Positions 9,670 to 16,657 of a DNA stretch of 34,345 bases are shown here, piece by piece; within the stretch, counting starts at the first letter, position 1, and the number at the start of each line of letters is the position of its first letter. The stretch is from an uncultured Clostridia bacterium (GTDB lineage: Bacteria; Bacillota_A; Clostridia; TANB77; CAG-508): NCBI GenBank assembly GCA_944393295.1, contig CALXZR010000086.1:1-34345 (forward strand), given 5' to 3'. The notes under the pieces are model-generated. The model ran no database searches. It was given only the letters and a program-made list of their open reading frames with translations, and was not told where the DNA came from. Position numbers and translations under genes: made by a program.

Positions 9670-10567
9670 ATATTTTCATACTAATATTTTTGGTATAAAC
9701 TAGTTGATTTTCATTTAAATCAAATTCGTAGTTTATGAAGGGGTTTGTATTTATAAATATATTTTTAGATTTAATAGAATTAATGAATTTATAAGCAAGT
9801 TCTGAATTTCTAGTAAATACGGCAAAGCAATCATTTAAATTATATTTATTTATATAATCAATAGTTTGATCTATATCTGTATTATGAAAATAATTTACTT
9901 TTATATTATTTTCATAAGCAAAATCATCAATATCTAAAAGTGTTTCTTTAAAAGATTTATCTTCGATAAACACATCTATAAAACCATATCCTCTAAATAC
10001 AGAAGGTATATTTAACTGTTTATTTACTGCCTGGAAATCTCTTTTGCTACCAATATAAACTAAAAGATTAAAAGAATTTTGCTTTTTAATAATATCATTT
10101 TTAGAAAAATTATTTTGTAATACAGCAATTCTTTCAGTATAATTTAATTCACGAGTAACAATATTTATACTTTCTATTAATAAGTCATTTAAAGTTTTGA
10201 AATTATTTGTAAAAAATATAACATTATTATGAGTTCTTAAAGAAGATATAAGCATTTTTAAAGTTACATAAGGATCTCCATTATACATTACTGCAATATT
10301 TCCAAAACCATCTTTTATAGTTTTAGCTGAAAAAGATGGTAAAATAGGCATATCTTTTTTATAGTTTTTTACAATATTTATAATTCTATCAAATTCAATT
10401 TTTTGATTATTAGATTTTGAATCTTTTTTTATAGCATTATCAAAACTAATTTTATTTTTTTCAATTAATATTGAAAATTTTTCTAATATTTTTTCTATTT
10501 TTGATGCTTTAAAGTTATATTCTGTATGATTTTTTAAATTAGAAATTGGATTAGGTATATTTTTCAA
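9668..10567 (-). CDS. ProA/aldehyde-dehydrogenase-like protein lacking the catalytic segment (module 2)
   Basis: A 299-aa protein whose order of motifs follows gamma-glutamyl-phosphate reductase (ProA, ~415 aa). Residues 86-120 (DGFGNIAVMYNGDPYVTLK, then LRTHNNVIFF) match the ProA stretch with GVIYEARPNVTV and LKTGNAVIL. Residues 187-202 (NIPSVFRGYGFIDVFIED) match STIPVITGGIGVCHIYVDE. Residues 223-275 match the ProA C-terminal region ending in YVNASTRF (here FINTNPF). Between Asn221 and Ile222 about 65 ProA residues are missing, including the catalytic cysteine (STCN). The ProA signature histidines are also lost. It is therefore expected to be a pseudoenzyme. The start codon is TTG, with AAAGGA about 10 nt upstream and agreement with its paralogue at 12500-13396. 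It is the last gene of the minus-strand operon, 41 nt after the helical-repeat gene. Function unknown. Confidence 0.8.
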   Translation of the reverse strand: MKNIPNPISNLKNHTEYNFKASKIEKILEKFSILIEKNKISFDNAIKKDSKSNNQKIEFDRIINIVKNYKKDMPILPSFSAKTIKDGFGNIAVMYNGDPYVTLKMLISSLRTHNNVIFFTNNFKTLNDLLIESINIVTRELNYTERIAVLQNNFSKNDIIKKQNSFNLLVYIGSKRDFQAVNKQLNIPSVFRGYGFIDVFIEDKSFKETLLDIDDFAYENNIKVNYFHNTDIDQTIDYINKYNLNDCFAVFTRNSELAYKFINSIKSKNIFINTNPFINYEFDLNENQLVYTKNISMKI

Positions 10568-10608
10568 CTTTTTATATTCCTTTCGATTAATATTTTAGTA
10601 AAATAGAA

Positions 10609-12414
10609 TTATAGTTCTCGTTCAGCTATATTTTTTTCATTTAAAAAGGCTTCTACTTTATTGCTTGGTTTGCCGTTAATAAAAAGTTCTGATTTTGCTC
10701 TTTCTTCATTACTCAATTCGCAAATGGCTTCTAATAAATCTCTTCTGTAATCTAAAGAATAAGATACAACAGAAATTACATTTGGATCATTATAATCTTC
10801 AAGCGGTAAAGGAATTTCAGCTTGAAAACCACCATTTGAAGAAAATTCAGCAGGTTTGTAAGAATTATGTAAGAAAAAGGCTGCTTGTTGATAAGGCATT
10901 ACATAAGTATCTGCATCTGTTTCAAATTTCTTTAAAGTTACTACATTAAATTTTTGCATTGGCACACAAGTATAACCGTCTAAAGCAGTAGTATTTCCTT
11001 TTAAATCTGTTGCATGTATTAGTGGTAATTTTTCTCTTTCAGTAGGGCTTCCAAATAAATTATGTAACATTTCTTGTTCTTTTCTGAAATCTATTTGTGA
11101 AACACGAGTGCCAGAGATACTATGATGAATAGAAGCTGAAATATTATCTGGGGTAGTATGAATATATAGATCAGTTATTTTAGATAAATCATTATAAAAA
11201 TCTTCACTACTTATTTTATCTTTTATATCATCAAAATCGGCTTCGCTAATTGTATTTTCCTTTTTTAAAGAAACTAAGCAATTATAATCAATTAAAAAGT
11301 GAGTATAAAGTTCTTCTATTTTTCGTTTATCAACATCTTCATTTAAATATATTCCTAAATTTTCTGTTACTTTATTTTCTATTAATATTTTTTGTAAATC
11401 GTCAACATTTAAAACTTTTTCGTACAAATATAAATTAAGTAAATTTTCAACAGATAAATTTTCAGATTTAAAAGCTTCACTAAAGGTTGCAGATTTTTTA
11501 TCCGAATTTATATTTTTTAAAACTTCATCAGAAACAATATTACCAGAATAAAATTGTTCTAAGTTTACTTCTGAAAGCTCTAATAATTTTAAAAACTGTT
11601 TTGCTGTTATAACATTATTTACATATAAATCTACAATATTTTTATATGTTATTTTATGATTCTCACATTTTTTTTGAATATAGTTAAAATCTACTATTCC
11701 ACCAGTATAGTTTGCTGGTAAAATGCCTAATTCATAATAATAGAATAATAATTTTTTAAATTTATCTTCTGGTGTAGCATTACTATCAGCTTTTTGAGAA
11801 GTTTTTATTTCATCAGAAGTAGAGTCATCTTCTGGAATATTTGGAAAATCTTCTCTTTCACTTAAACTTTCTGTATTAGCCACTAAATTAGAAAAATGAT
11901 TATCTTTTTCTTCATCTGATAAGGAAGAAATTAAATTTGCATTATAATTTCTTACAAATTCATAGTCGATTTCATTTTTATCTGCCATTGAAGCTAAGGT
12001 TTCTGCAGAATAAAATTCTAAAATATCAGCTGGTTTTGCTGCCAAATCTGGATCTGTAATAGGCAAGCTATGTTTATTTGAAATTAGTATAACTTTATTA
12101 CGAGAAATATAACCAAGAGAGCTTAGTTTTAGTATAGCATTTCCAGATAAAGTTCTACCATAAGCATAAAGTAATGCTTCCTCAGAATATTTTAAGTTCT
12201 TTGGAAGACCTTTTGTAAAAAATTTTAAAATAAGTGATTCTTCTAATCTTAAAACATTATCTGGATTAATTGTTTTATTTTCTAAGTCTGTAATAGTAAG
12301 TTTTCCAGAAACATAGGAACGAACTAATTGTTCTTCTTTTTCTTTATTTATAAAACTTTTATCTTTTTCGTTTAAATCTTCAGAGTTATTTTTATTATTA
12401 ATATCATTTTCCAT
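10609..12414 (-). CDS. Helical-repeat protein of unknown function (module 2)
   Basis: A 601-aa cytoplasmic-looking protein with no signal peptide or membrane segment. I do not recognise its family. Residues 1-30 are acidic and disordered. Residues ~55-180 and ~215-415 look like short helix pairs with a loose repeat of the type L-Y-x2-G-x-L-(x)n-L, e.g. LLYAYGRTLSG, LLFYYYELGILP, IVDLYVNNVITAKQFLKLLE. An Asp/Glu/Ser/Thr-rich linker lies at ~180-220. A conserved C-terminal domain (~462-520) contains LDGYTCVPMQKF and VMPYQQAAFFLH. The whole protein is paralogous to the 807-aa protein at 13404-15827, for example YGRTLSG/YGNNLSG, DLAAKPADILEFY/ELAIDPLALFNFY and MPYQQA in both. AAGG sits 9 nt before the ATG. 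It has its own promoter and is followed by the ProA-like gene. Confidence 0.8.
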   Translation of the reverse strand: MENDINNKNNSEDLNEKDKSFINKEKEEQLVRSYVSGKLTITDLENKTINPDNVLRLEESLILKFFTKGLPKNLKYSEEALLYAYGRTLSGNAILKLSSLGYISRNKVILISNKHSLPITDPDLAAKPADILEFYSAETLASMADKNEIDYEFVRNYNANLISSLSDEEKDNHFSNLVANTESLSEREDFPNIPEDDSTSDEIKTSQKADSNATPEDKFKKLLFYYYELGILPANYTGGIVDFNYIQKKCENHKITYKNIVDLYVNNVITAKQFLKLLELSEVNLEQFYSGNIVSDEVLKNINSDKKSATFSEAFKSENLSVENLLNLYLYEKVLNVDDLQKILIENKVTENLGIYLNEDVDKRKIEELYTHFLIDYNCLVSLKKENTISEADFDDIKDKISSEDFYNDLSKITDLYIHTTPDNISASIHHSISGTRVSQIDFRKEQEMLHNLFGSPTEREKLPLIHATDLKGNTTALDGYTCVPMQKFNVVTLKKFETDADTYVMPYQQAAFFLHNSYKPAEFSSNGGFQAEIPLPLEDYNDPNVISVVSYSLDYRRDLLEAICELSNEERAKSELFINGKPSNKVEAFLNEKNIAEREL

Positions 12415-12468
12415 AATTTTATCCCTTTTTAAATTACTTTTATTACAAAACTATACAAATTTAACAAC

Positions 12469-12497
12469 ATTATATATTAGAGAATATAAATTGTCAA
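12469..12497 (-). promoter_or_regulatory. Consensus sigma-A promoter of module 2
   Basis: On the minus strand TTGACA (12492-12497), 17 bp, then TATAAT (12469-12474): a perfect consensus. The 14-mer GTTTTGACAATTTA (12487-12500) is identical to that at the module 1 promoter. The -35 begins just after the TAG of the upstream ProA-like gene, so module 2 can be transcribed alone as well as by readthrough. Leader about 45-50 nt. Confidence 0.8.
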
Positions 12498-12499
12498 AA

Positions 12500-13396
12500 C
12501 TAATTGTTTTTAAAATAAACTTCTTTTTCGAAAATAAATTGCGCCTCATCAAACACTAATAAATCTTTTTCAAAAGGATTTGAGTTGATAAATATTTTTT
12601 TACATTTTAAATTGTTTAAAAGAAAATAAGCTGTGTTAGTATTGCTAGTGAAAATAGCTATTATTTGATCTTTCCCAAAATAATTTAAATCACTTATTAA
12701 ATTTTTTGTATCTTTATCTATATCAATATAATTAAGAGATATATCATTATCAAAAGCAAAATGATCCATACTCAATAAAATATTTTTTAGATTTTTACTT
12801 AATTTAGAATCTACAAATACCTCAACCAAACCATAACTTTGAAATATTATAGGAATTTTTATATGAGGTAGAATTGATATGTATTCATTTTTTGTACCGA
12901 TAAAAAGCAAACTATCGAAATTCTTTTGATATTTAAAGAATTCATTTTCTGATATAGAAATAATATCAAGAATTTTTCTTGCATATTTATTTTTCTCTAA
13001 AATATTATCTAAAGTAGAAATTAAAAATTTATTAGTTTCTAAATAATTATTAGTCAATAGATAAATTTGATTGTGAGTACGAAGCGCAAGAAAAATTAAT
13101 TTTAAAGTTATAAGAGGATTGCCATTATACATAGTGCAAATTGATCCAATACCATCTTTTATAGAAGTTTTTGAAAAATCTACTATAAAAGGTAGATTTT
13201 CATTTTTTAAAAAATAAGAGATTTCTTTAGCTTTTATTTTTATATCTCCATTTATTGCATCTTTTGCAAGTGTTTGCTCTAAAGTATGAGTTTCATTTTT
13301 TAAAATACCTATAAAATCATCTAGTATTTTAGATACTTTTTCTTTATTAAATAAATAATCGGTATTTGCAGGTAATGTAAAAATATTATTTTCCAT
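12500..13396 (-). CDS. ProA/aldehyde-dehydrogenase-like protein lacking the catalytic segment (module 1)
   Basis: Paralogue of the protein at 9668-10567, 298 aa from the ATG at 13396. That start is chosen because GGAG lies ~12 nt upstream and overlaps the preceding stop; an in-frame ATG at 13462 would overlap the upstream gene. Residues 81-115 (DGIGSICTMYNGNPLITLK, LRTHNQIYLL) match the nucleotide-binding part of ProA. Residues 180-196 (KIPIIFQSYGLVEVFVD) match the stretch before the catalytic loop. Residues 245-275 end in KKIFINSNPF, the counterpart of the ProA YVNASTRF. The segment holding the ProA catalytic cysteine is absent: residue ~218 joins directly to the C-terminal part. The cysteines present (87, 265) are elsewhere. 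It is separated by 7 nt from the upstream helical-repeat gene, so the two are translationally close partners. Function unknown; a binding or scaffold role is inference. Confidence 0.8.
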   Translation of the reverse strand: MENNIFTLPANTDYLFNKEKVSKILDDFIGILKNETHTLEQTLAKDAINGDIKIKAKEISYFLKNENLPFIVDFSKTSIKDGIGSICTMYNGNPLITLKLIFLALRTHNQIYLLTNNYLETNKFLISTLDNILEKNKYARKILDIISISENEFFKYQKNFDSLLFIGTKNEYISILPHIKIPIIFQSYGLVEVFVDSKLSKNLKNILLSMDHFAFDNDISLNYIDIDKDTKNLISDLNYFGKDQIIAIFTSNTNTAYFLLNNLKCKKIFINSNPFEKDLLVFDEAQFIFEKEVYFKNN

Positions 13397-13403
13397 GTAC
13401 AAT

Positions 13404-15827
13404 TTATTCTCCTTTGTTTTTTTCAGATTCTGCAACTTTAGTATAAAAACTTTCCATTTCATTTATATAGTAGATAGCTTCTGGACTATATTTTCCGTTT
13501 GGCTTTAAATCTTCTTTTGCAGCTGGATTTAGCTTCATTGTAGCATCTAAAACATTTCGTAGAAAATGTTTTGTATGTTGACGTACAATGACACTAGACA
13601 TTTGAGATAAAGTTTTTTTGTTTTTTGAGTTTATATCTAATGAGCTATCTAAAAGATTCATATTTCCATGTAAAAAGTAGTCAGCTTGTTGATATGGCAT
13701 TATGAACAAACTATTTGAACGAGCAAATTTTTCAAAAATAACTAAACCATATTTAGAAATTGGTATACAAGAATATCCATCTAAAGAAGTAGGATTTCCA
13801 TTTTGATCAATGCTAATAATAGTTGGTATTTCATCTTTTTCATTTTCAAAATCAGGAGCATCTAATAAAATTTGCAAAGCTTCTTTTTCTAAATTAAAAT
13901 CTGTTCTTGCTTTAGATAAACGAGAGTTAGGCTCATTTGAATAATATCTTCCTGTTGAATCAGAAGATGTCTCAGGCGTTACTGAGTGTAGAACAAGATT
14001 ACTATTTTTTAGATTTTTATAAAATTTATTTTTATCAATTGCAGATGCAAAAGAATTAAAATTTTCTTCACTTAAAAGTCCACGATTTTTAAGAATTGTT
14101 AAATCTTCATAAGATATGTTGTAGTTTAAAAATAAATCTTTTATTCTATCTGGGTTACTTGCCTCTGTAACATACATAATTAAATCTTCTTCAGGCTCTT
14201 TTTCTTTTAAAAGTAAATCTATTTTATCTATAGAAAAAATATCATGCTCTAAAAACATATGCATTAGATTGCCAGAAGGAAGAGTTCCAGCAAGATATGC
14301 ATCAGATAAAGCTTTTTCTCTTTGAGTTGATGGTATTGCTAATAAATCAGCCTCAGAAAATGTTTTATTTGCTACATTTTCGATAATTCCTTCATTGCCG
14401 AAAAAATCATATAATCCATTTTGAGAAATTAAACCAGCTTTGTAGAAGTTTAATAAGTCCTTATCTTCTAATTTATCATTTATATATAAATCTGTAATTT
14501 TGTCTTCGTTTAGGAAAAGACCTAAAGAAGAATTAGGTAAAAGACCAAATTTATAATAGTCAAACAATATTTTATCAGAATTATTTTTATCAAATTCTTG
14601 AGTTTTTCTAATAAGTTCATTGGCAAAACTAGTTTTTTCTTCTTCTGGAATTTTAGAAAGTAATTTACTATTAAAAGTATTTACAAAAGCAGGTGTTAAA
14701 GTACCTTCGTTATACATTTTAAATAAAACTTCTGGCTCATAGAAATTAAATAGAGCAAGTGGGTCAATAGCAAGTTCAGGTGAGACTCTTGGAACACTTT
14801 CCATAGATAAAGTTGTAATTAAATCTTGAGGTGCTATAAAACCTTGCTTAGCCAAGAAAATACATTTATCACCAGAAAGGTTATTTCCATATAGTTTTAT
14901 TAAATCAGTAGAAGAAATTTTAGTATTACTAAATATGCCAGATGTAAGTACATAAACTAAATGTTTTTCTGGTAATTCAAGAATATTCTTTTTAGTAGGT
15001 TTACTGCTTTTTAAATCATTATTGTCAATTAGTTGATTTTGATGCATATCACATAATATAGGAAAGGCTTTAGGTAAGGTCGTTAATTTATTAAAGTGAG
15101 TTTTAGCACGCAATTCTTCTTTTTGTCCTTTAAATTTTGCCATTTGACAGTTACTTTTAGCTATTAAGATTTCTTCTTGATAGTTATTTTCACCTAGCAT
15201 ATCAATAATATCGGCTTTATCAATAATTTTTCGAGTTGATAAATCCAATAGTTCATCTATAGTATAATTACTAAAATAAGTAGAACCACTTATTGCACTA
15301 GCTGAAAGAAAGTGATTGTGCATAAAATATTCAGTGGCATTTTTAATATTAGAAATATCTCTATGTACATCTGCGTAAGCAGATACATATGTTGATAGTA
15401 ATATTTTTGTGTCTATAGCATTTGGATCTGAACGCATATATTTATGTAAATCGCTTGTTAATTTAGAAAGTCCTTTTTCTATACAACAATTATTAAATAT
15501 TGGATGATTAAATATATTTAAAAAAATAAATATAGCATCACTACTCATTCTGTCTTCTGCATCTGGATTTTTTAAACTAAATAAAATTCTATCAAATGTA
15601 GAAGAAATAGTTTCTGAAAAATGTAAATCAAAACTTTTTTTATCTATAATTTTTCTTCGATTTTTATGATCTAAATAACAAAACTCATCATTAACTAATA
15701 GTAAAGAATCTTCTTCTGCACTTCGAAAGAAGTCTTTATAAAGTTGATGAAGTTGTTTGTTATCTAAAGATGAAGTATCTAGTTTAGTAGCATTTAAATT
15801 TAAAGTTCTTTTTGAATTATAATTCAT
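13404..15827 (-). CDS. Large helical-repeat protein of unknown function (module 1)
   Basis: 807 aa from ATG 15827, supported by GGAG 9 nt upstream; an earlier in-frame ATG at 15974 would add a hydrophobic stretch that is really promoter DNA. No family recognised, no signal peptide, no membrane segment. Residues ~1-290 have no counterpart in the module 2 protein and look all-helical. From ~300 onward it aligns with the 601-aa paralogue. Repeats of about 35-45 residues recur (ITDLYINDKLEDKDLLNFYK, then GLISQ; ALSDAYLAGTLPSGNLMHMF; LTILKNRGLLSEENFNSF), suggesting a solenoid. The conserved C-terminal domain has LDGYSCIPISKYGLVIFEKF and IMPYQQADYFLHG. It is the first gene of the minus-strand four-gene cluster, driven by a perfect promoter and divergent from the BofC-like gene. 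Paired duplication with the ProA-like gene implies that the two products work together. Confidence 0.8.
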   Translation of the reverse strand: MNYNSKRTLNLNATKLDTSSLDNKQLHQLYKDFFRSAEEDSLLLVNDEFCYLDHKNRRKIIDKKSFDLHFSETISSTFDRILFSLKNPDAEDRMSSDAIFIFLNIFNHPIFNNCCIEKGLSKLTSDLHKYMRSDPNAIDTKILLSTYVSAYADVHRDISNIKNATEYFMHNHFLSASAISGSTYFSNYTIDELLDLSTRKIIDKADIIDMLGENNYQEEILIAKSNCQMAKFKGQKEELRAKTHFNKLTTLPKAFPILCDMHQNQLIDNNDLKSSKPTKKNILELPEKHLVYVLTSGIFSNTKISSTDLIKLYGNNLSGDKCIFLAKQGFIAPQDLITTLSMESVPRVSPELAIDPLALFNFYEPEVLFKMYNEGTLTPAFVNTFNSKLLSKIPEEEKTSFANELIRKTQEFDKNNSDKILFDYYKFGLLPNSSLGLFLNEDKITDLYINDKLEDKDLLNFYKAGLISQNGLYDFFGNEGIIENVANKTFSEADLLAIPSTQREKALSDAYLAGTLPSGNLMHMFLEHDIFSIDKIDLLLKEKEPEEDLIMYVTEASNPDRIKDLFLNYNISYEDLTILKNRGLLSEENFNSFASAIDKNKFYKNLKNSNLVLHSVTPETSSDSTGRYYSNEPNSRLSKARTDFNLEKEALQILLDAPDFENEKDEIPTIISIDQNGNPTSLDGYSCIPISKYGLVIFEKFARSNSLFIMPYQQADYFLHGNMNLLDSSLDINSKNKKTLSQMSSVIVRQHTKHFLRNVLDATMKLNPAAKEDLKPNGKYSPEAIYYINEMESFYTKVAESEKNKGE

Positions 15828-15864
15828 AAATAAATCTCCATTTTCTATAAAATACAATAATATT

Positions 15865-15893
15865 ATTATACAACTTTTTATGTAAATTGTCAA
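15865..15893 (-). promoter_or_regulatory. Consensus sigma-A promoter of module 1
   Basis: On the minus strand TTGACA (15888-15893), 17 bp, then TATAAT (15865-15870): a perfect consensus with a leader of about 30 nt. The 14-mer GTTTTGACAATTTA (15883-15896) is shared exactly with the module 2 promoter. A 12-nt palindrome AATAATATTATT (15856-15867) covers the -10 edge and start site. It could be an operator, but such AT-rich palindromes are common here. Confidence 0.82.
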
Positions 15894-15993
15894 AACAAAT
15901 ATCACATTAGAATCTAAAAGAATAAGCTTTGATAAATAATTTGTATAAAAAAGGAAAAAATAAGAATAATACAAATTAAAGGTGGTAAATTTT

Positions 15994-16620
15994 ATGAAGA
16001 AAATAGTGTTTTATGGGGTTTTAATTTTTATTTTTTCTATGGGAGTTGGATTTATATTTTCAAAAATGTGGGTAAATCAAAAATTGGGTGATGCAAATTT
16101 AAAGGTAGTAGGAGAGGAAATACAATTTTTAAACGAAAGTAATAGTAATGTAATAGAAGCAGAAGAAAATATTTTAGAAAACTTAAGCTCAAATGAAGTT
16201 TTAGAAGCTGCGTCAACAGAAGAAAAGGTTTCTCCTAATGCAGAATTTGCAATGAAAAAATATTATAATCAGTGTGGTCATTTTAAATTTGAATATGCGG
16301 AATTACCAGAGGAATTAGTAAATTTAACAAAAGAAGAAGTAGAAGAATTTTATGATGATTGGGAAGTAGAGGAGTTTTCTTCTAGAAGAGTAGTATTATC
16401 TCAAGAAATAAATTCTTTATGTAATGAGCATTTTATTATAAAGCTTGGAGAAAAGTATGTTCAAGTATTTCATTTAGAACCTGATGGAAACTTAGTATTA
16501 TATGAAACAACAGATATATCAAAAGAATATTTAACAGAAGAAGATATTAAAAAATTAGAGGAAGGCTTTTATGTATTTGGAGAGGGAAAATTAAATTCTG
16601 TATTAGAAGATTTTGAGTAA
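15994..16620 (+). CDS. BofC C-terminal-domain protein, membrane-anchored
   Basis: 208 aa from ATG 15994, with AAAGGTGG 8 nt upstream; an in-frame GTG at 15982 lies inside that site. One membrane helix at residues ~3-22 (FYGVLIFIFSMGVGFIFS) places the rest outside the cytoplasm. The middle is Glu/Asn/Ser-rich linker. Residues ~110-208 resemble the BofC C-terminal domain (VEEFYDDWEVEEFSSRRVVL, then ITLK-like strands and LEEGFYVFGEGKLNSVLEDF). In Bacillus, BofC is a forespore-secreted regulator of the SpoIVB-dependent pro-sigma-K checkpoint. Clostridial relatives keep the domain but their role is less clear, so the function here is family-based inference. It is monocistronic, divergent from the helical-repeat operon and convergent with clpE. 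Confidence 0.7.
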   Translation: MKKIVFYGVLIFIFSMGVGFIFSKMWVNQKLGDANLKVVGEEIQFLNESNSNVIEAEENILENLSSNEVLEAASTEEKVSPNAEFAMKKYYNQCGHFKFEYAELPEELVNLTKEEVEEFYDDWEVEEFSSRRVVLSQEINSLCNEHFIIKLGEKYVQVFHLEPDGNLVLYETTDISKEYLTEEDIKKLEEGFYVFGEGKLNSVLEDFE

Positions 16621-16624
16621 ACGC

Positions 16625-16657
16625 AAGAATAGACGGGTTAAAAACCCGTCTATTCTT
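16625..16657. terminator. Bidirectional hairpin between convergent bofC-like and clpE-like genes
   Basis: A perfect 15-bp stem (16625-16639 with 16643-16657) and AAA loop, containing AGACGGGTT/AACCCGTCT. The right arm overlaps the clpE stop codon. There is no long T run on either side, but strength and position fit a shared transcription end. Confidence 0.65.

Noticed and set aside
9668..10567. Annotation as an active gamma-glutamyl phosphate reductase (proline synthesis)
   Set aside because: The catalytic cysteine segment and signature histidines are missing, and no proB is nearby.
13397..13462. Longer start of the module 1 ProA-like protein at 13462
   Set aside because: It would overlap the end of the upstream gene by about 60 nt. 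The ATG at 13396 has a ribosome binding site and matches its paralogue.
15943..15972. Sigma-G-like promoter (GTATA, 17 bp, AATAATA) before the BofC-like gene
   Set aside because: The predicted start would leave almost no leader before the ribosome binding site, and such AT-rich matches are common here.
15828..15974. N-terminal hydrophobic extension of the 807-aa helical-repeat protein (in-frame ATG at 15974)
   Set aside because: It covers the perfect promoter and has no ribosome binding site. The ATG at 15827 has GGAG at the right distance.
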